55,504 bases of DNA from Mucilaginibacter sp. (GTDB lineage: Bacteria > Bacteroidota > Bacteroidia > Sphingobacteriales > Sphingobacteriaceae), in contig JANXTT010000032.1 of NCBI GenBank assembly GCA_025352225.1, positions 1-55,504 of the forward strand. The letters run 5' to 3'. Every line of letters starts with the position of its first letter. Position 1 is the stretch's first letter. The position numbers and the translations under genes are program-made. Below the pieces are notes generated by a model. The model worked only from the letters and a program-made list of their open reading frames with translations. It was not told where the DNA came from and ran no database searches. This document shows, in pieces, positions 41,726-51,649 of the stretch.

Positions 41726-44278
41726 TTAATTAAACCCTCCTGTTAAACTTTGTGAGATCGAAAAATGGAACTGGCCTTTATTAGCATCCGGAACACCTGG
41801 TATGGCATCAAAACCATAACCGTAATCAAGACCCAATAACCCAAATATTGGCAAAAATATGCGTGCGCCAACACCAACGGAACGCCTTACATTAAATGGA
41901 GAAAAGTCTCTAAACTTGTCCCAAACGTTTCCCCCTTCAGCAAAAGCTAATAAAAATATTGTTGCGGACTGGCTTGCAATAACAGGGTGGCGCAACTCTA
42001 ACATATACTTATTGAATATCGGGCTTCCCGGGTTATTATCAGCAGTATAACTAGATCCTACCGGCACTATAGAGAAGTTTTTATAACCCCTTAAGCCAAT
42101 AATCTCACTACCCTGTAAAAACTGATAACTCTGCATGCCATCACCACCTACTTTAAAACGCTCAAACGGTGCCTGGCCTACATCCTTATTATAGTAACCC
42201 ATAAACCCAAATTGTGCCTGCCCTTTTAATACTAACTTACCATATATTTTTTGGAACCATTGCGATTCAAACTTCCATTTATGATACTCTACAAAATGAT
42301 AACGATCTTGAGGCGTTGCTATTGTATAGTTTGTATTATTAAATAATGAATACGGAGGCGTTGCCTGTATAGTAAATTTAAAATTTGAACCCGTTGTTGG
42401 ATAAATAGGCGCATCCAATGAATTACGGCTAAACTCCTGAGTTAATTTAATGTTATATGAAGATCCATTTTTGAACAAGTAGCCCGGATAATTATGTAAA
42501 CTATAATGATCAAGGTTTAACGAGTAATTTAATTGAAACAAATCATCAGGAAATTTTAACCGCTGCCCTAAGGTAATACCTAGGCCATTAATGCGTAAAT
42601 CGTAAAAATTAGGATCTGTTGACGCGTAAATTGATCTATTTGAACTTAACTGAGTGTAAGCGGATACAGCAAAATAAATGGGCTTTTTACCACCAAACCA
42701 TGGTTCGGAAAAGGTAAACGAAAAATTTTGATAATTTTGACCGTTAGATTGGCCGCGCAGACTTAATTTTTGACCGTCTCCTTTTGGTAACGGCTTATAA
42801 GCGCTTAAATTAAACAAATTACGCAAAGCAAAGTTATTGAACGTTAAACCCAGCGTACCAACCAACTGACCGCCACCAAAACCACCGGAAAGCTCTATCT
42901 GATCTGATGGTTTTTCAACCACATTGTAAATAATATCAACCGTACCATCCTGAGGGTTTATATTTACCGGCTTGGGTTCTGTTTTTTGTTCGTCAAAATT
43001 ACCTAATGTAGTGATATCACGTGTACTGCGTATGATGGCTTCTTTTGAGAATTTTTGACCTGGCTTTGTATGCAACTCCCTTAAAATAACTTTATCGTTA
43101 GTTACATCGTTACCTTTTATAATAACCCGGTTAATGTTATACTGCGGGCCTTCGTACATGCGGATGTCTACATCAATTGTATCGTTGTAAATCTTTGTCT
43201 GTACCGGATCAGATTGGTAAGTAAGGTAACCGTCATTCAAATATAATGATGAGATGTCATCACTGTTTTGAGTTGGCCCGCTTAACCGTTTATTTAAGGT
43301 TTCTTCGCTAAATACATCACCTTTTTTTATGCGTAGCAGGGTATTTAAAAAGCTTGTGGGATATTTGGCATTACCAGAAAAACGAACATTACCAAAGTAA
43401 TATTTAGGTCCTTCGTATATTTTGATTTTAACGTTTACTGTTTGCTCGTTATTTTTCCAAACAGAATCACCCACTATTTCGGCATCACGATACCCTTTGG
43501 CTTGTAATTTTTCAATTAATCCTTGCTTATCCTCCTCATATTTATCGCGCATAAATTTTTTGGAACCAAAAACATTATACCATTTTCTTTCGCGTGTTTT
43601 TTTGAGGAAGCTTTTTAATTTGTTTTGGGCAAATACCTTATTTCCTTCAAAAATCACATGCTGTATTTTAACTTTTTGCTTTTTGTCAATATTAACATCT
43701 AAAATAATACTGTTAGCATCTGCGGGATCTTTCCTTTGTTTAATATCAACTGTTGTATTCAGATACCCCTTTTCGTTAAAATGTCTTTTAATAATATTGG
43801 TAGTGGTATTGAGTAAATTTTCATTTACAATTTTACCCGTTTTATCATTCAACTTTTTCTGAACGTCTTCAACTTCACCTTTTCGTATGCCCAATAAATG
43901 CAAACGGGATAACCGGGGGCGTTCCTGAATCTGAATATCAAAATATACGGTATCAAGGCTGAGCTTCGTAATATTTAATTTCACATCGTCAAATAACCCC
44001 TGATCCCATAAGGCTTTGATTACGTTTGCTGATGCTTCGCCCGGAATGGTGATTTTATCACCTACGTTCAGTTTTGAAATTTGTATCAATACATCCTTCT
44101 CCAGATACTTTATACCGCTAACTGTTACACCACCAATAATGTAATCTTTAGGGCTCAAATAGCTTAAACTGTCGGCGGGTATTGACTTTGCAAGTGGCTG
44201 GCGAGGCTGTTTTGACACCTGGGCGCATACACTTGAGCTGATGATAGAAAAAAGAATTGCAAAAATATATTTATTCAT
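41726..44278 (-). CDS. bamA: Outer-membrane protein assembly factor BamA
   Basis: 850 residues with a signal peptide ending VCAQ. Residues about 45-460 hold the POTRA domains (VSGIKYLEKDVLIQISKLNVGD is the first, and NRVIIKGNDVTNDKVILREL a later one), and the C-terminal 390 residues form the barrel, starting QIELSGGFGGGQLVGTLG. GLRGYKNFSI is the conserved barrel-lid motif. It inserts outer-membrane proteins. First gene of the bamA-skp-skp unit, about 64 bp after uppS. Confidence 0.95.
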   Translation of the reverse strand: MNKYIFAILFSIISSSVCAQVSKQPRQPLAKSIPADSLSYLSPKDYIIGGVTVSGIKYLEKDVLIQISKLNVGDKITIPGEASANVIKALWDQGLFDDVKLNITKLSLDTVYFDIQIQERPRLSRLHLLGIRKGEVEDVQKKLNDKTGKIVNENLLNTTTNIIKRHFNEKGYLNTTVDIKQRKDPADANSIILDVNIDKKQKVKIQHVIFEGNKVFAQNKLKSFLKKTRERKWYNVFGSKKFMRDKYEEDKQGLIEKLQAKGYRDAEIVGDSVWKNNEQTVNVKIKIYEGPKYYFGNVRFSGNAKYPTSFLNTLLRIKKGDVFSEETLNKRLSGPTQNSDDISSLYLNDGYLTYQSDPVQTKIYNDTIDVDIRMYEGPQYNINRVIIKGNDVTNDKVILRELHTKPGQKFSKEAIIRSTRDITTLGNFDEQKTEPKPVNINPQDGTVDIIYNVVEKPSDQIELSGGFGGGQLVGTLGLTFNNFALRNLFNLSAYKPLPKGDGQKLSLRGQSNGQNYQNFSFTFSEPWFGGKKPIYFAVSAYTQLSSNRSIYASTDPNFYDLRINGLGITLGQRLKFPDDLFQLNYSLNLDHYSLHNYPGYLFKNGSSYNIKLTQEFSRNSLDAPIYPTTGSNFKFTIQATPPYSLFNNTNYTIATPQDRYHFVEYHKWKFESQWFQKIYGKLVLKGQAQFGFMGYYNKDVGQAPFERFKVGGDGMQSYQFLQGSEIIGLRGYKNFSIVPVGSSYTADNNPGSPIFNKYMLELRHPVIASQSATIFLLAFAEGGNVWDKFRDFSPFNVRRSVGVGARIFLPIFGLLGLDYGYGFDAIPGVPDANKGQFHFSISQSLTGGFN

Positions 44279-44341
44279 TCGAATATTTTGGTGGGCTAAA
44301 ATAATTTATACAGTTGTTAAAAAGTGTTAAACATAAAAATA

Positions 44342-45082
44342 TTAGTTGATTTGCTCGCTAGTCATACCAAACCGGCGTTCTCTTTTCTGATAGTCCAGAA
44401 TGGCTTCAAACAAATCTTCTCTACGGAAATCGGGCCATAACTTATCGGTAAAATATAACTCCGCGTATGCAATTTGCCATAATAAAAAATTACTGATACG
44501 ATATTCGCCGCTGGTTCTGATCAATAATTCAGGATCGGGTATGTTAGCTGTATGCAGATGGTCTGAAAAAACGGCCTCTGTAATATCAGCCGAATTAAGT
44601 TCGCCGTTCTCTGCTTTTTTGGCTATGGTCTGTACAGCCTGCAAAATTTCGCGGCGCGAGCTATAACTCAATGCAAGCGTGAGTACCAACCCTGTATTTC
44701 CAGCGGTTTTGTTTATTGCGTTTTTCAACTCGGTGCTGCACTTTTGCGGCAACATATCAATTTCGCCAATAGTATTTAAACGTACATTGTTTTCCATTAA
44801 CTTTTTAATTTCTTTGTTAATGGTTGATATTAGTAACTCCATTATAGCGGTTACTTCATACTTGGGCCGGTTCCAGTTTTCTGATGAAAATGTATATAAG
44901 GTTAAATATTTAATGCCAATCTCCCCTGCACCTTCAACTATATCACGAACAGATAACACGCCATTATGATGCCCAAATACCCGTAATTTACCTTTCTCTT
45001 TAGCCCATCTGCCATTTCCGTCCATAATTATAGCAATATGCTGCGGTAATCGGGTCGTATCTATCTGCTCTCTAAATCCCAT
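44342..45082 (-). CDS. uppS: Isoprenyl transferase (undecaprenyl diphosphate synthase)
   Basis: 246 residues. The catalytic Asp21 is in AIIMDGNGRWAKE and the later motifs LTLYTFSSENWNRP near 75 and LLIRTSGEYRISNFLLWQIAY near 185 (in parts) define cis-prenyltransferases. It makes the C55 lipid carrier used for peptidoglycan and O-antigen. Upstream of bamA, in the gene order usual for Bacteroidota. Confidence 0.95.
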   Translation of the reverse strand: MGFREQIDTTRLPQHIAIIMDGNGRWAKEKGKLRVFGHHNGVLSVRDIVEGAGEIGIKYLTLYTFSSENWNRPKYEVTAIMELLISTINKEIKKLMENNVRLNTIGEIDMLPQKCSTELKNAINKTAGNTGLVLTLALSYSSRREILQAVQTIAKKAENGELNSADITEAVFSDHLHTANIPDPELLIRTSGEYRISNFLLWQIAYAELYFTDKLWPDFRREDLFEAILDYQKRERRFGMTSEQIN

Positions 45083-45407
45083 TACTAAATTATACTTGGT
45101 ATAAAGCTGAATATTTTAATTTAAAAGATGAGATTACAATATAATTTATAATGCTATCAAAAGTTTGGTATTTGTATTTTAGAGCCAATTTTTAAATTTG
45201 ATTGAATTGTAATTTCATTTTAAAACATCAAAAATTAAAGTTGTTTAAACCAAAAAAACTCCAAAATTTCAGGGAACAAAGGTAAAATTTACTTTGTATA
45301 TTTTATTATATGGGCAAAAGAAAAATAGCCTTCAGATTTTCAACAATCAGCCCATAACTATTTAACTCATAAAAAGGCTTTTCAAAACATTTGATCCAGA
45401 TAAATTA
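45083..45407. other. Non-coding AT-rich spacer
   Basis: About 325 bases between the uppS start and the DUF6089 stop. No convincing ORF, hairpin or repeat is visible; the promoter of uppS should lie here, but I see no perfect -7 box. Confidence 0.5.
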
Positions 45408-46181
45408 TTAAAAATAGCATTTCTGAGTAACAAAAGTATATGAAATTGTAAATCCCAGCACCATATATGAATCAGTACGCATATTACCCCGTTGCGAACC
45501 TGCAGAACCAATATTTACGCCATTATTGATTTCGCCAGAACGATCTGTTAACACACTGGAGGGTTTATTGGGGTAAACGCCATTCACATCATCCAGATAA
45601 CCTGTATTGAGGTTCCGGTAACCGAGGTCGGCAATAAAGTTCCATTTACCCGAAAAATTATATTTAAAACCAGCGCCATAGGGTATAGCAATAGCATGGT
45701 CTTTATAAGGGCTTGCCTGCCCCTCTGTCATTAAAGGCCTTAGTGCGTATTGTTGGCCTTTATAAAGTGCCTGGGGGGTATATTTAACTGTGCCTATGCC
45801 TGCGAAAATAAATGGGGTAAACTTATTCTGACCAGCTTCGGGAATATATTTTATAAAATTTAACTCTGCAATCAGGCTATATTCTTCCAAAGTGCTAAAA
45901 AAGCTAAGGTTCCGTTGGCGAGATTGTTGATTAGCAGATAAACTATCCGCTCCTCTGATAGTACCATATGTATAATTAATTTTAACGGAAAAATAGCCAT
46001 TAAAATTTCGTTTAATAAATACACCAAAAGCGGGATCTGTAAATTTTAAGGGATTAGCGGGATTAAAATCACCAATATAACCAGATGTGCCTGCAGTGCC
46101 TCCTATTTCCCATGTTTGCGCGCTTGCTTTATAAACGCAGCCGACTGTTAATAACAGTAAGAACAATGCTATTTTAGACAT
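45408..46181 (-). CDS. DUF6089-type outer-membrane protein
   Basis: 257 residues. The longest frame starts at TTG 46214, but ATG at 46181 gives a normal signal peptide (MSKIALFLLLLTVGC, ending KASAQ), so I prefer it. The mature protein begins WEIGGTAGTSGYIGDFNPAN and shows barrel-like strands with aromatic ends (FSVKINYTYGT, FIADLGYRN, the C-terminal VLGFTISYTF). This family lies beside nadK and bamA in many Bacteroidota and is thought to be an outer-membrane barrel. Function unknown. Confidence 0.75.
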   Translation of the reverse strand: MSKIALFLLLLTVGCVYKASAQTWEIGGTAGTSGYIGDFNPANPLKFTDPAFGVFIKRNFNGYFSVKINYTYGTIRGADSLSANQQSRQRNLSFFSTLEEYSLIAELNFIKYIPEAGQNKFTPFIFAGIGTVKYTPQALYKGQQYALRPLMTEGQASPYKDHAIAIPYGAGFKYNFSGKWNFIADLGYRNLNTGYLDDVNGVYPNKPSSVLTDRSGEINNGVNIGSAGSQRGNMRTDSYMVLGFTISYTFVTQKCYF

Positions 46182-46240
46182 TAAAATGAATGGGGTTGAG
46201 GTTTTAAAACGCAATGTTAAAACTAAAGTTTAATAAAAAA

Positions 46241-47122
46241 TCAATAATTGCGGGCGTCTATGCCCCACATTAGCTTATTTCTTAACGTTGATAAGTAAGA
46301 TTCATTATGAAGCCGTACCAGATTCAACTCAAAGCTTGCTTTACGAATATTAAATTTCATATCACTGTCAATAACGAAGGTTCGTGAATCGCACGATACC
46401 AGGTAGTTGCCACTACGGCATTCCACTTCAAACGATAACACATTATCATCTGAAAATACAATTGGTCGCACATTTAAATTATGTGGAGCAACTGGTGTAA
46501 CTACCATATTGCCCGATTGCGGTAGGATAATTGGCCCGCCACAACTTAATGAATACGCCGTGGACCCGGTAGGTGTTGATACAATAATACCATCGCCCCA
46601 ATAGGAATTGAGCAACTCGTTATTTAAATAGGTATGAATGGTGATCATTGCCGAATCATCACGCTTATGAAAAGTAATATCATTCAGCGCGAAGTTTTCG
46701 CCGTCAAACAGCTGGCTATCAGATTCTATGGTTAACAATACACGGCTATCCAGTGTAAATTTATTGTTAATTACATCATCAATTGCTATAGCAATATCGG
46801 TTTTATTAATACTGGCTAAAAAGCCGAGCCGGCCAAAATTTATCCCAATAACCGGAATTCCTGAATCGCGGATAAAGGCTAAGGTATCCAGCAAGGTACC
46901 ATCGCCACCTAGTGTTAATACAATATCAATTAAACCTTCTAAATGCGTTTGTTTAGTAAACGTTTGATATTGACAGGGAATATCTATTTTACCGTGTAAA
47001 AAATCATCCAGATCTTTATAGATATAAATCTCAGCGTTGTGCTTTATAAGTTGTGTAAAAACTTCGTGAACATACGGCCATACTGAATCATTAAACTGCC
47101 GTCCATAAAGAGCTATTTTCAT
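46241..47122 (-). CDS. nadK: NAD kinase
   Basis: 293 residues. The GGDGTLLD motif near 73 and NDITFHKRDD near 148 with the substrate-binding motif GDGIIVSTPTGSTAYSLSCGGP near 178 (in parts) define the enzyme that phosphorylates NAD to NADP. Starts 9 bp after the CBS-protein stop, so the two are cotranscribed. Confidence 0.95.
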   Translation of the reverse strand: MKIALYGRQFNDSVWPYVHEVFTQLIKHNAEIYIYKDLDDFLHGKIDIPCQYQTFTKQTHLEGLIDIVLTLGGDGTLLDTLAFIRDSGIPVIGINFGRLGFLASINKTDIAIAIDDVINNKFTLDSRVLLTIESDSQLFDGENFALNDITFHKRDDSAMITIHTYLNNELLNSYWGDGIIVSTPTGSTAYSLSCGGPIILPQSGNMVVTPVAPHNLNVRPIVFSDDNVLSFEVECRSGNYLVSCDSRTFVIDSDMKFNIRKASFELNLVRLHNESYLSTLRNKLMWGIDARNY

Positions 47123-47131
47123 ATCATTACC

Positions 47132-47794
47132 TTAAAGATTCAGATAATTCATAAATGAATCATATCTGTTCATCGAACCATCGTCAACAGCGGTGTAATT
47201 GAAGGTAGCTTTAACGGTATAATCATATCGCATAAACGAAGCCACAATGCCCGAAATATCTTGTTTGTTTATTTTTAACGTAACCTCCATACGGGTAGAA
47301 TCGGGAAAGGAACGTATATATGAACTCAATACCTGAGCATTATCAGACTCAACAATCTGTGCCATTTGCGCTAGCGAATTATTGCGGATGCCAATTTCCA
47401 GAACAATTATTCCACCTGGCTCTGCTACTGAGGTTAATCTGGCAAAATACTCATTCATGGTGTTAATGGAAATGGCACCCAAATAATTATTTTTACTATC
47501 CAAAACCGGCACCAGAGTTAATTGCTGCTCATAAAACAACCGTATAACATCATATATATGCTGTGTTTCTACAACGTATGGATTTACCAATGATAATAAA
47601 ATCCCTCCTATAGGCAATTGATAATCGGACGGTTCAATAAGGTCTTCCTCAGCTATAAGGCCTAAAAATTGTTCTTCGTTAACAATAGGCAAATGTCTTA
47701 CCTTAAACTCGGTCATGCGGTCAATAACCTGCTGAATCGTATCAGAAGTACGAACAGGTGGCAATGCATTAGATACGAGTTCAATTGCTAACAT
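47132..47794 (-). CDS. CBS-domain protein
   Basis: 220 residues. Two CBS repeats are visible: TSDTIQQVIDRMTEFKVRHLPIV near 17 and YVVETQHIYDVIRLFYEQQLTLVPVLDS near 73 (in parts). The C-terminal 90 residues (IIVLEIGIRNNSLAQMAQIVESDNAQVL, split) resemble an ACT-like regulatory fold. CBS pairs bind adenine nucleotides and act as sensors. Overlap-free but only 1 bp from the preceding hydrolase gene, and 9 bp before nadK. Confidence 0.85.
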   Translation of the reverse strand: MLAIELVSNALPPVRTSDTIQQVIDRMTEFKVRHLPIVNEEQFLGLIAEEDLIEPSDYQLPIGGILLSLVNPYVVETQHIYDVIRLFYEQQLTLVPVLDSKNNYLGAISINTMNEYFARLTSVAEPGGIIVLEIGIRNNSLAQMAQIVESDNAQVLSSYIRSFPDSTRMEVTLKINKQDISGIVASFMRYDYTVKATFNYTAVDDGSMNRYDSFMNYLNL

Positions 47795-47795
47795 A

Positions 47796-48557
47796 TCACA
47801 CTTTGTTTTTTTCGAGAAATCCTTTTAATATCCGGTTAAACTCATCAGGTTGCTCCATCATTGGGGCATGGCCACAATGATCAATCCAGTGCAGCTCGGC
47901 GTTTGGTAATAATCTTTTAAACTCATTCGCTACCTCCGGAGGGGTTATCTTATCGTTTTTACCCCATATTAAAGATACGGGAATCTTTATTTTATACAAA
48001 TCTTTTGACATATTATGCCTGATAGCCGATTTAGCCATAGCCAAAATCCGTATTACCCGGTTCCTGTCATTCACTGTAGCAAAAACATCATCAACTAACT
48101 CTTTTGTAGCTATTTCAGGGTCATAAAAAGTAAACTGAACTTTTTCTTTAACAAAATCATAACTTTCCCTGCGGGGGAAAGATCCACCGAAAGCATTTTC
48201 GTACAAACCCGAGCTGCCCGTTAACACCAATGAACTTACAAATTCGGGATGGGATAAACAGTAAATTAATGCCACATGCCCACCCAATGAGTTTCCTATC
48301 AGGGTAAAACCCTGCAATTTTTTGTAGGTTACAAATTTATGAACGTATTTAGACAAGCTTTTAACACCTGTAGTTAATAATGGTAAGTCATAAATTGGGA
48401 GTATGGGTATGATAACACGATATTCTTTGCTGTATTCTTCAATAACCTTTTCCCAATTGCTTAATGCCCCCATTAAGCCGTGCAGCAATAACAGGACCTC
48501 GCCTTCGCCTTCGTCTATATAACTGAAACCGTTTTCATCTTTAAGCACGAAATCCAT
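47796..48557 (-). CDS. Alpha/beta-hydrolase
   Basis: 253 residues. The oxyanion motif LLHGLMGALSNW near 25, nucleophile Ser90 in IGNSLGGHVAL, acid Asp in SLIWGKNDKITPPE and catalytic His in HCGHAPMMEQP are all present. Cytoplasmic; substrate not readable. It is the first of three closely packed genes with the CBS protein and NAD kinase. Confidence 0.85.
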   Translation of the reverse strand: MDFVLKDENGFSYIDEGEGEVLLLLHGLMGALSNWEKVIEEYSKEYRVIIPILPIYDLPLLTTGVKSLSKYVHKFVTYKKLQGFTLIGNSLGGHVALIYCLSHPEFVSSLVLTGSSGLYENAFGGSFPRRESYDFVKEKVQFTFYDPEIATKELVDDVFATVNDRNRVIRILAMAKSAIRHNMSKDLYKIKIPVSLIWGKNDKITPPEVANEFKRLLPNAELHWIDHCGHAPMMEQPDEFNRILKGFLEKNKV

Positions 48558-48679
48558 ATATCTTGTAAATCTTATTTATGTATTTGATTTTTACGCTTAA
48601 GTATAAAGCAGTATAAAATTTAAATACCCGGTATAAAAATAGTTTATTGAAGTGGAGTTGCAACAATTTAAGCAATTAT

Positions 48680-49129
48680 TTAACTTAATAATTGTTTTAC
48701 CACTTCTGATATTGTTTTACCATCCGCTTTTCCGGCCAACTCTTTATTAGCTGCACCAATAACTTTACCCATTTCTTTTACGGATGTTACGCCTAAATTG
48801 ATTATTAATTGTTTAATAATATTTTCAATGTCGGCTCTATCCATTTGTTGCGGTAAATATGTTTCAATTACCAGTTGTTCATCGTTTTCAATCTGGTATA
48901 GATCGTCGCGGTTTTGGGTTTTATAAATTTCTGCCGATTCTTTTCGTTGTTTGATCAGCTTTTGCAAAACTTTGATCTCTGCTTCTTCTGTAATTACATC
49001 ATTTGCGCCTTTTTCTGTACGGGCTAATAACAACGCGGCTTTAACTGCACGCAATGCCCGCAAATTAACTTCCTGCTTGGCAAGCATCGCCTTTTTAATA
49101 TCCTGATCTATTGTTTCAATTAATGACAT
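48680..49129 (-). CDS. GatB/YqeY-domain protein
   Basis: 149 residues. DQDIKKAMLAKQEVNLRALRAVKAALLL (in parts) and the C-terminal GKVIGAANKELAGKADGKTISEVVKQLL (in parts) are the typical YqeY features. The domain is related to the tRNA-binding tail of GatB; the biological role is unsettled. No signal peptide. Probably monocistronic, 61 bp downstream of the SDR. Confidence 0.9.
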   Translation of the reverse strand: MSLIETIDQDIKKAMLAKQEVNLRALRAVKAALLLARTEKGANDVITEEAEIKVLQKLIKQRKESAEIYKTQNRDDLYQIENDEQLVIETYLPQQMDRADIENIIKQLIINLGVTSVKEMGKVIGAANKELAGKADGKTISEVVKQLLS

Positions 49130-49190
49130 GGTTTGTTTTTTTATTGGTTTTGGGGTTGATTAGTAGCTGGCTGCTAATATGTACATTCAA

Positions 49191-49949
49191 TTATTTCCTA
49201 AAAATATTGGTTGCCGTTGCTTGTGCCAGAGGCATTACGGTTAATTCGTTAATATTAACATGTGCCGGGCGCGAGGCTGCAAACCAAATTGTTTCGGCTA
49301 TATCTTGCGCAACCAGAGGTGTAAAACCTTCGTATACTTTTTTTGCGCGTTCCTTATCACCATGAAAGCGAACTTCGGAGAACTCCGTTTCAACAGCCCC
49401 CGGATTTATACCCGTCACCTTTATACCATGTGTTAAAAGATCAATACGCATTCCTTTATTTAAGGCATCAACGGCGTGCTTGGTGGCACAATAAACATTC
49501 CCGTTGGCATAAACTTCTTTACCTGCAATTGATCCAATATTAATGATATGCCCGGTTTTGTTAATTATCATCCAGTTTGATACCACTTTTGAAACATACA
49601 ACAGGCCTTTAATATTAGTATCTATCATGGTTTCCCAATCCAGATATTTACCGTTTTGTAACGGATCAAGGCCTTGGCTAAGCCCGGCATTGTTAATTAA
49701 TACATCAACTTTTTTCCATTCTTCAGGCAGGCCTTCCAGGTTATCAATAACTTGCTCTTTGTTACGTACATCAAATACAGATGTGGCTACATCAACCCCA
49801 TATTGCTGAGTTAATTGTTTAGCCAGATATTCCAAACGCTCCGCACGACGGCCGGTAAGGAGGAGATTATACCCTTCCCGGGCAAAAACATGAGCGCAGG
49901 CCTCACCTATTCCAGCGGTGGCCCCTGTAATTAAGGCAATTTTAGACAT
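49191..49949 (-). CDS. Short-chain dehydrogenase/reductase (classical SDR)
   Basis: 252 residues. The NAD(P) motif TGATAGIGEACA near 8, NNAGLSQG near 85 and the catalytic Ser-Tyr-Lys set (IINIGSIAGKE, YCATK near 155) are intact. The Arg37-38 pair after the second strand (TGRRAERLE) suggests NADP preference (inference). Relatives include YdfG-type serine/3-hydroxy acid dehydrogenases. A perfect -7 box is upstream. Confidence 0.9.
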   Translation of the reverse strand: MSKIALITGATAGIGEACAHVFAREGYNLLLTGRRAERLEYLAKQLTQQYGVDVATSVFDVRNKEQVIDNLEGLPEEWKKVDVLINNAGLSQGLDPLQNGKYLDWETMIDTNIKGLLYVSKVVSNWMIINKTGHIINIGSIAGKEVYANGNVYCATKHAVDALNKGMRIDLLTHGIKVTGINPGAVETEFSEVRFHGDKERAKKVYEGFTPLVAQDIAETIWFAASRPAHVNINELTVMPLAQATATNIFRK

Positions 49950-49969
49950 ATGTATAATACATTACAAAA

Positions 49970-49977
49970 CAAAGTTA
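49970..49977 (-). promoter_or_regulatory. -7 box (TAACTTTG) of the SDR gene
   Basis: Perfect TAnnTTTG on the minus strand, 20 bp before the ATG at 49949. The -33 region is not a clear TTTG. Confidence 0.5.
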
Positions 49978-50001
49978 GTTTTTTTACTTTACCTGATTTT
50001 A

Positions 50002-50742
50002 TTATTCAAAATAGATAGTAAATACCACGGTATGTAAAAACAGCTTATCAATAGGCCGCGAATATGGATTATCTTCCGCGATTAACACATCTTTAAAAGC
50101 ATTAGAAACTTTAATTTCTGGAGAGAATTTAAAATAGTCAAAATATATATCACACCCAAGTCCAACCTCGTACGACGCGTAACTGCGTTTATTATTAACC
50201 ATTTTATCGAGCGGCGATAAATTAGCATCATCATTTTTTTTAGGCGCGTTTATCCCATAAGAATACTTTACACCGCCCAGTATATATGCTCTAAAATTAC
50301 CCAGCCTGTCTGATTTTATTTTAAGATCCAAAGGTAATTCAATCATAGAGGCATGCACTTGCTTATCTACGTTTTGTAAAGGCGTTCTGTATTGGTATGA
50401 TAGGGCCCGGTCGGTAAAAACAAGTGATGGCGTGGTGCGCAGTTCCAGGTTATCAGTTATTCTTAACCTTGCCAAAAAGCCCACTGCAAAACCTTGCGAA
50501 GGGTTGGAACTTATACTATTTAATGAATCTGTTACAGCGTTACCTGACGAATTATCGATATAGGGGTTACGCCAATCTGTTTTGCGTAGAATTTTAAAAT
50601 CGTTGCTTATGTATTGAAAATGAAACCCGAAGCTAAAATTATGATAGTCTGCCCCGCCTGCCCATGCAGGCACCTGTGCCTGTAATTTATTACTGCAAAT
50701 TATAAAAACACAAACAAGTAAAGCACAGTAGTTTTTAATCAT
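50002..50742 (-). CDS. porT: PorT-like outer-membrane barrel protein of type IX secretion
   Basis: 246 residues with a signal peptide ending LQAQ. FSFGFHFQYISNDFKI, GFAVGFLARLRITDNLELRTTP (in parts) and the later IELPLDLKIKSDRLGNFRAYILGGVKYSYGI (in parts) match the PorT family, an eight-stranded barrel required for secretion of C-terminal-domain cargo. Its start overlaps the ubiE stop by 4 bases, the arrangement I recall for Bacteroidota. The large surface protein at the left edge is a plausible client. Confidence 0.7.
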   Translation of the reverse strand: MIKNYCALLVCVFIICSNKLQAQVPAWAGGADYHNFSFGFHFQYISNDFKILRKTDWRNPYIDNSSGNAVTDSLNSISSNPSQGFAVGFLARLRITDNLELRTTPSLVFTDRALSYQYRTPLQNVDKQVHASMIELPLDLKIKSDRLGNFRAYILGGVKYSYGINAPKKNDDANLSPLDKMVNNKRSYASYEVGLGCDIYFDYFKFSPEIKVSNAFKDVLIAEDNPYSRPIDKLFLHTVVFTIYFE

Positions 50743-51470
50743 TTAACACCTGTATATATAGAACAAATACCAAACGCCAATGGCTTTTGTTTGGTATTTT
50801 TAAAACCTACTTTATCCATTAAGGTTATAAACTGCTCCCCATCCGGAAATGCAGCTACAGACTCAGGAAGATAGGAATAGGCCCGTGCATCCTTTGAGAA
50901 TAGTTTGCCTATGCCTGGTGTTATATAATTAAAATAGAAGCTATAGAGCTGTTTTACAGGAAAAACCCTGGGCTTTGAAAATTCTAATATCACTACTTTA
51001 CCACCCGGGCGCAAAACACGATATATATCCGCTAACCCATTTTCAAGGTTTTCAAAATTACGCACACCATACGCAACTGTAACCGCGTCAAAGTCGTTAA
51101 CATCAAAAGGCAACCTTTCCGAATCGGCAAGGCGCACCTCAAATTGATGGTTCAGGCCTCGTTTAGTTATTTTTTGATCGGCAACATCCAGCATTCCCTG
51201 CGAAATATCCACACCTATAATTTTTTCGGGCTTTAATATTTTAAGTGCCTCAAAAGCAAAATCGCCGGTGCCGGTAGCTACATCCAATATAAATTTAGGC
51301 TTATCGTTTTTTAATTCGCCAATCGCTTTTTTACGCCAGATGATATCAATACCGAGTGATAAAAAATGGTTTAAAAAGTCGTAAGTTTTTGATATATTAT
51401 TGAACATATCGGCCACTTGTTCTTTTTTAGCGACCTGCTCATTTTGATAAGGTGTTACTGTTTTATTCAT
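50739..51470 (-). CDS. ubiE: Demethylmenaquinone/ubiquinone methyltransferase
   Basis: 243 residues. The SAM motif ILDVATGTGDFAFEAL near 63, ADSERLPFDVNDFDAVTVAYGVRNFENL near 119 (in parts) and RVLRPGGKVVILEFSKP near 155 define UbiE/MenG. In a menaquinone-using bacterium it makes menaquinone, the electron acceptor of the complex I encoded nearby. Translationally coupled to porT. Confidence 0.95.
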   Translation of the reverse strand: MNKTVTPYQNEQVAKKEQVADMFNNISKTYDFLNHFLSLGIDIIWRKKAIGELKNDKPKFILDVATGTGDFAFEALKILKPEKIIGVDISQGMLDVADQKITKRGLNHQFEVRLADSERLPFDVNDFDAVTVAYGVRNFENLENGLADIYRVLRPGGKVVILEFSKPRVFPVKQLYSFYFNYITPGIGKLFSKDARAYSYLPESVAAFPDGEQFITLMDKVGFKNTKQKPLAFGICSIYTGVK

Positions 51471-51593
51471 TGATGCGGTAAAGATAATAATTTGTTTTAT
51501 TGGAACATGTTAGTTTAATAGAGGGATAACTTATGCTCCCCAATTTTACATACAGCATACACTTAGGGAAGATTATAATAATGTTTGACCCAT

Positions 51594-51622
51594 AAAAAAA
51601 GCCAACTCATATAAGCTGGCTT
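51594..51622 (-). terminator. Rho-independent terminator of the FadL-like/SGNH unit
   Basis: AAGCCA (51599-51604) pairs with TGGCTT (51617-51622), with partial pairing inside the loop, and a T run follows on the minus strand. It lies 28 bp after the SGNH stop codon. Confidence 0.65.
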
Positions 51623-51649
51623 CCAAATCAATCATACATATTTTTATCC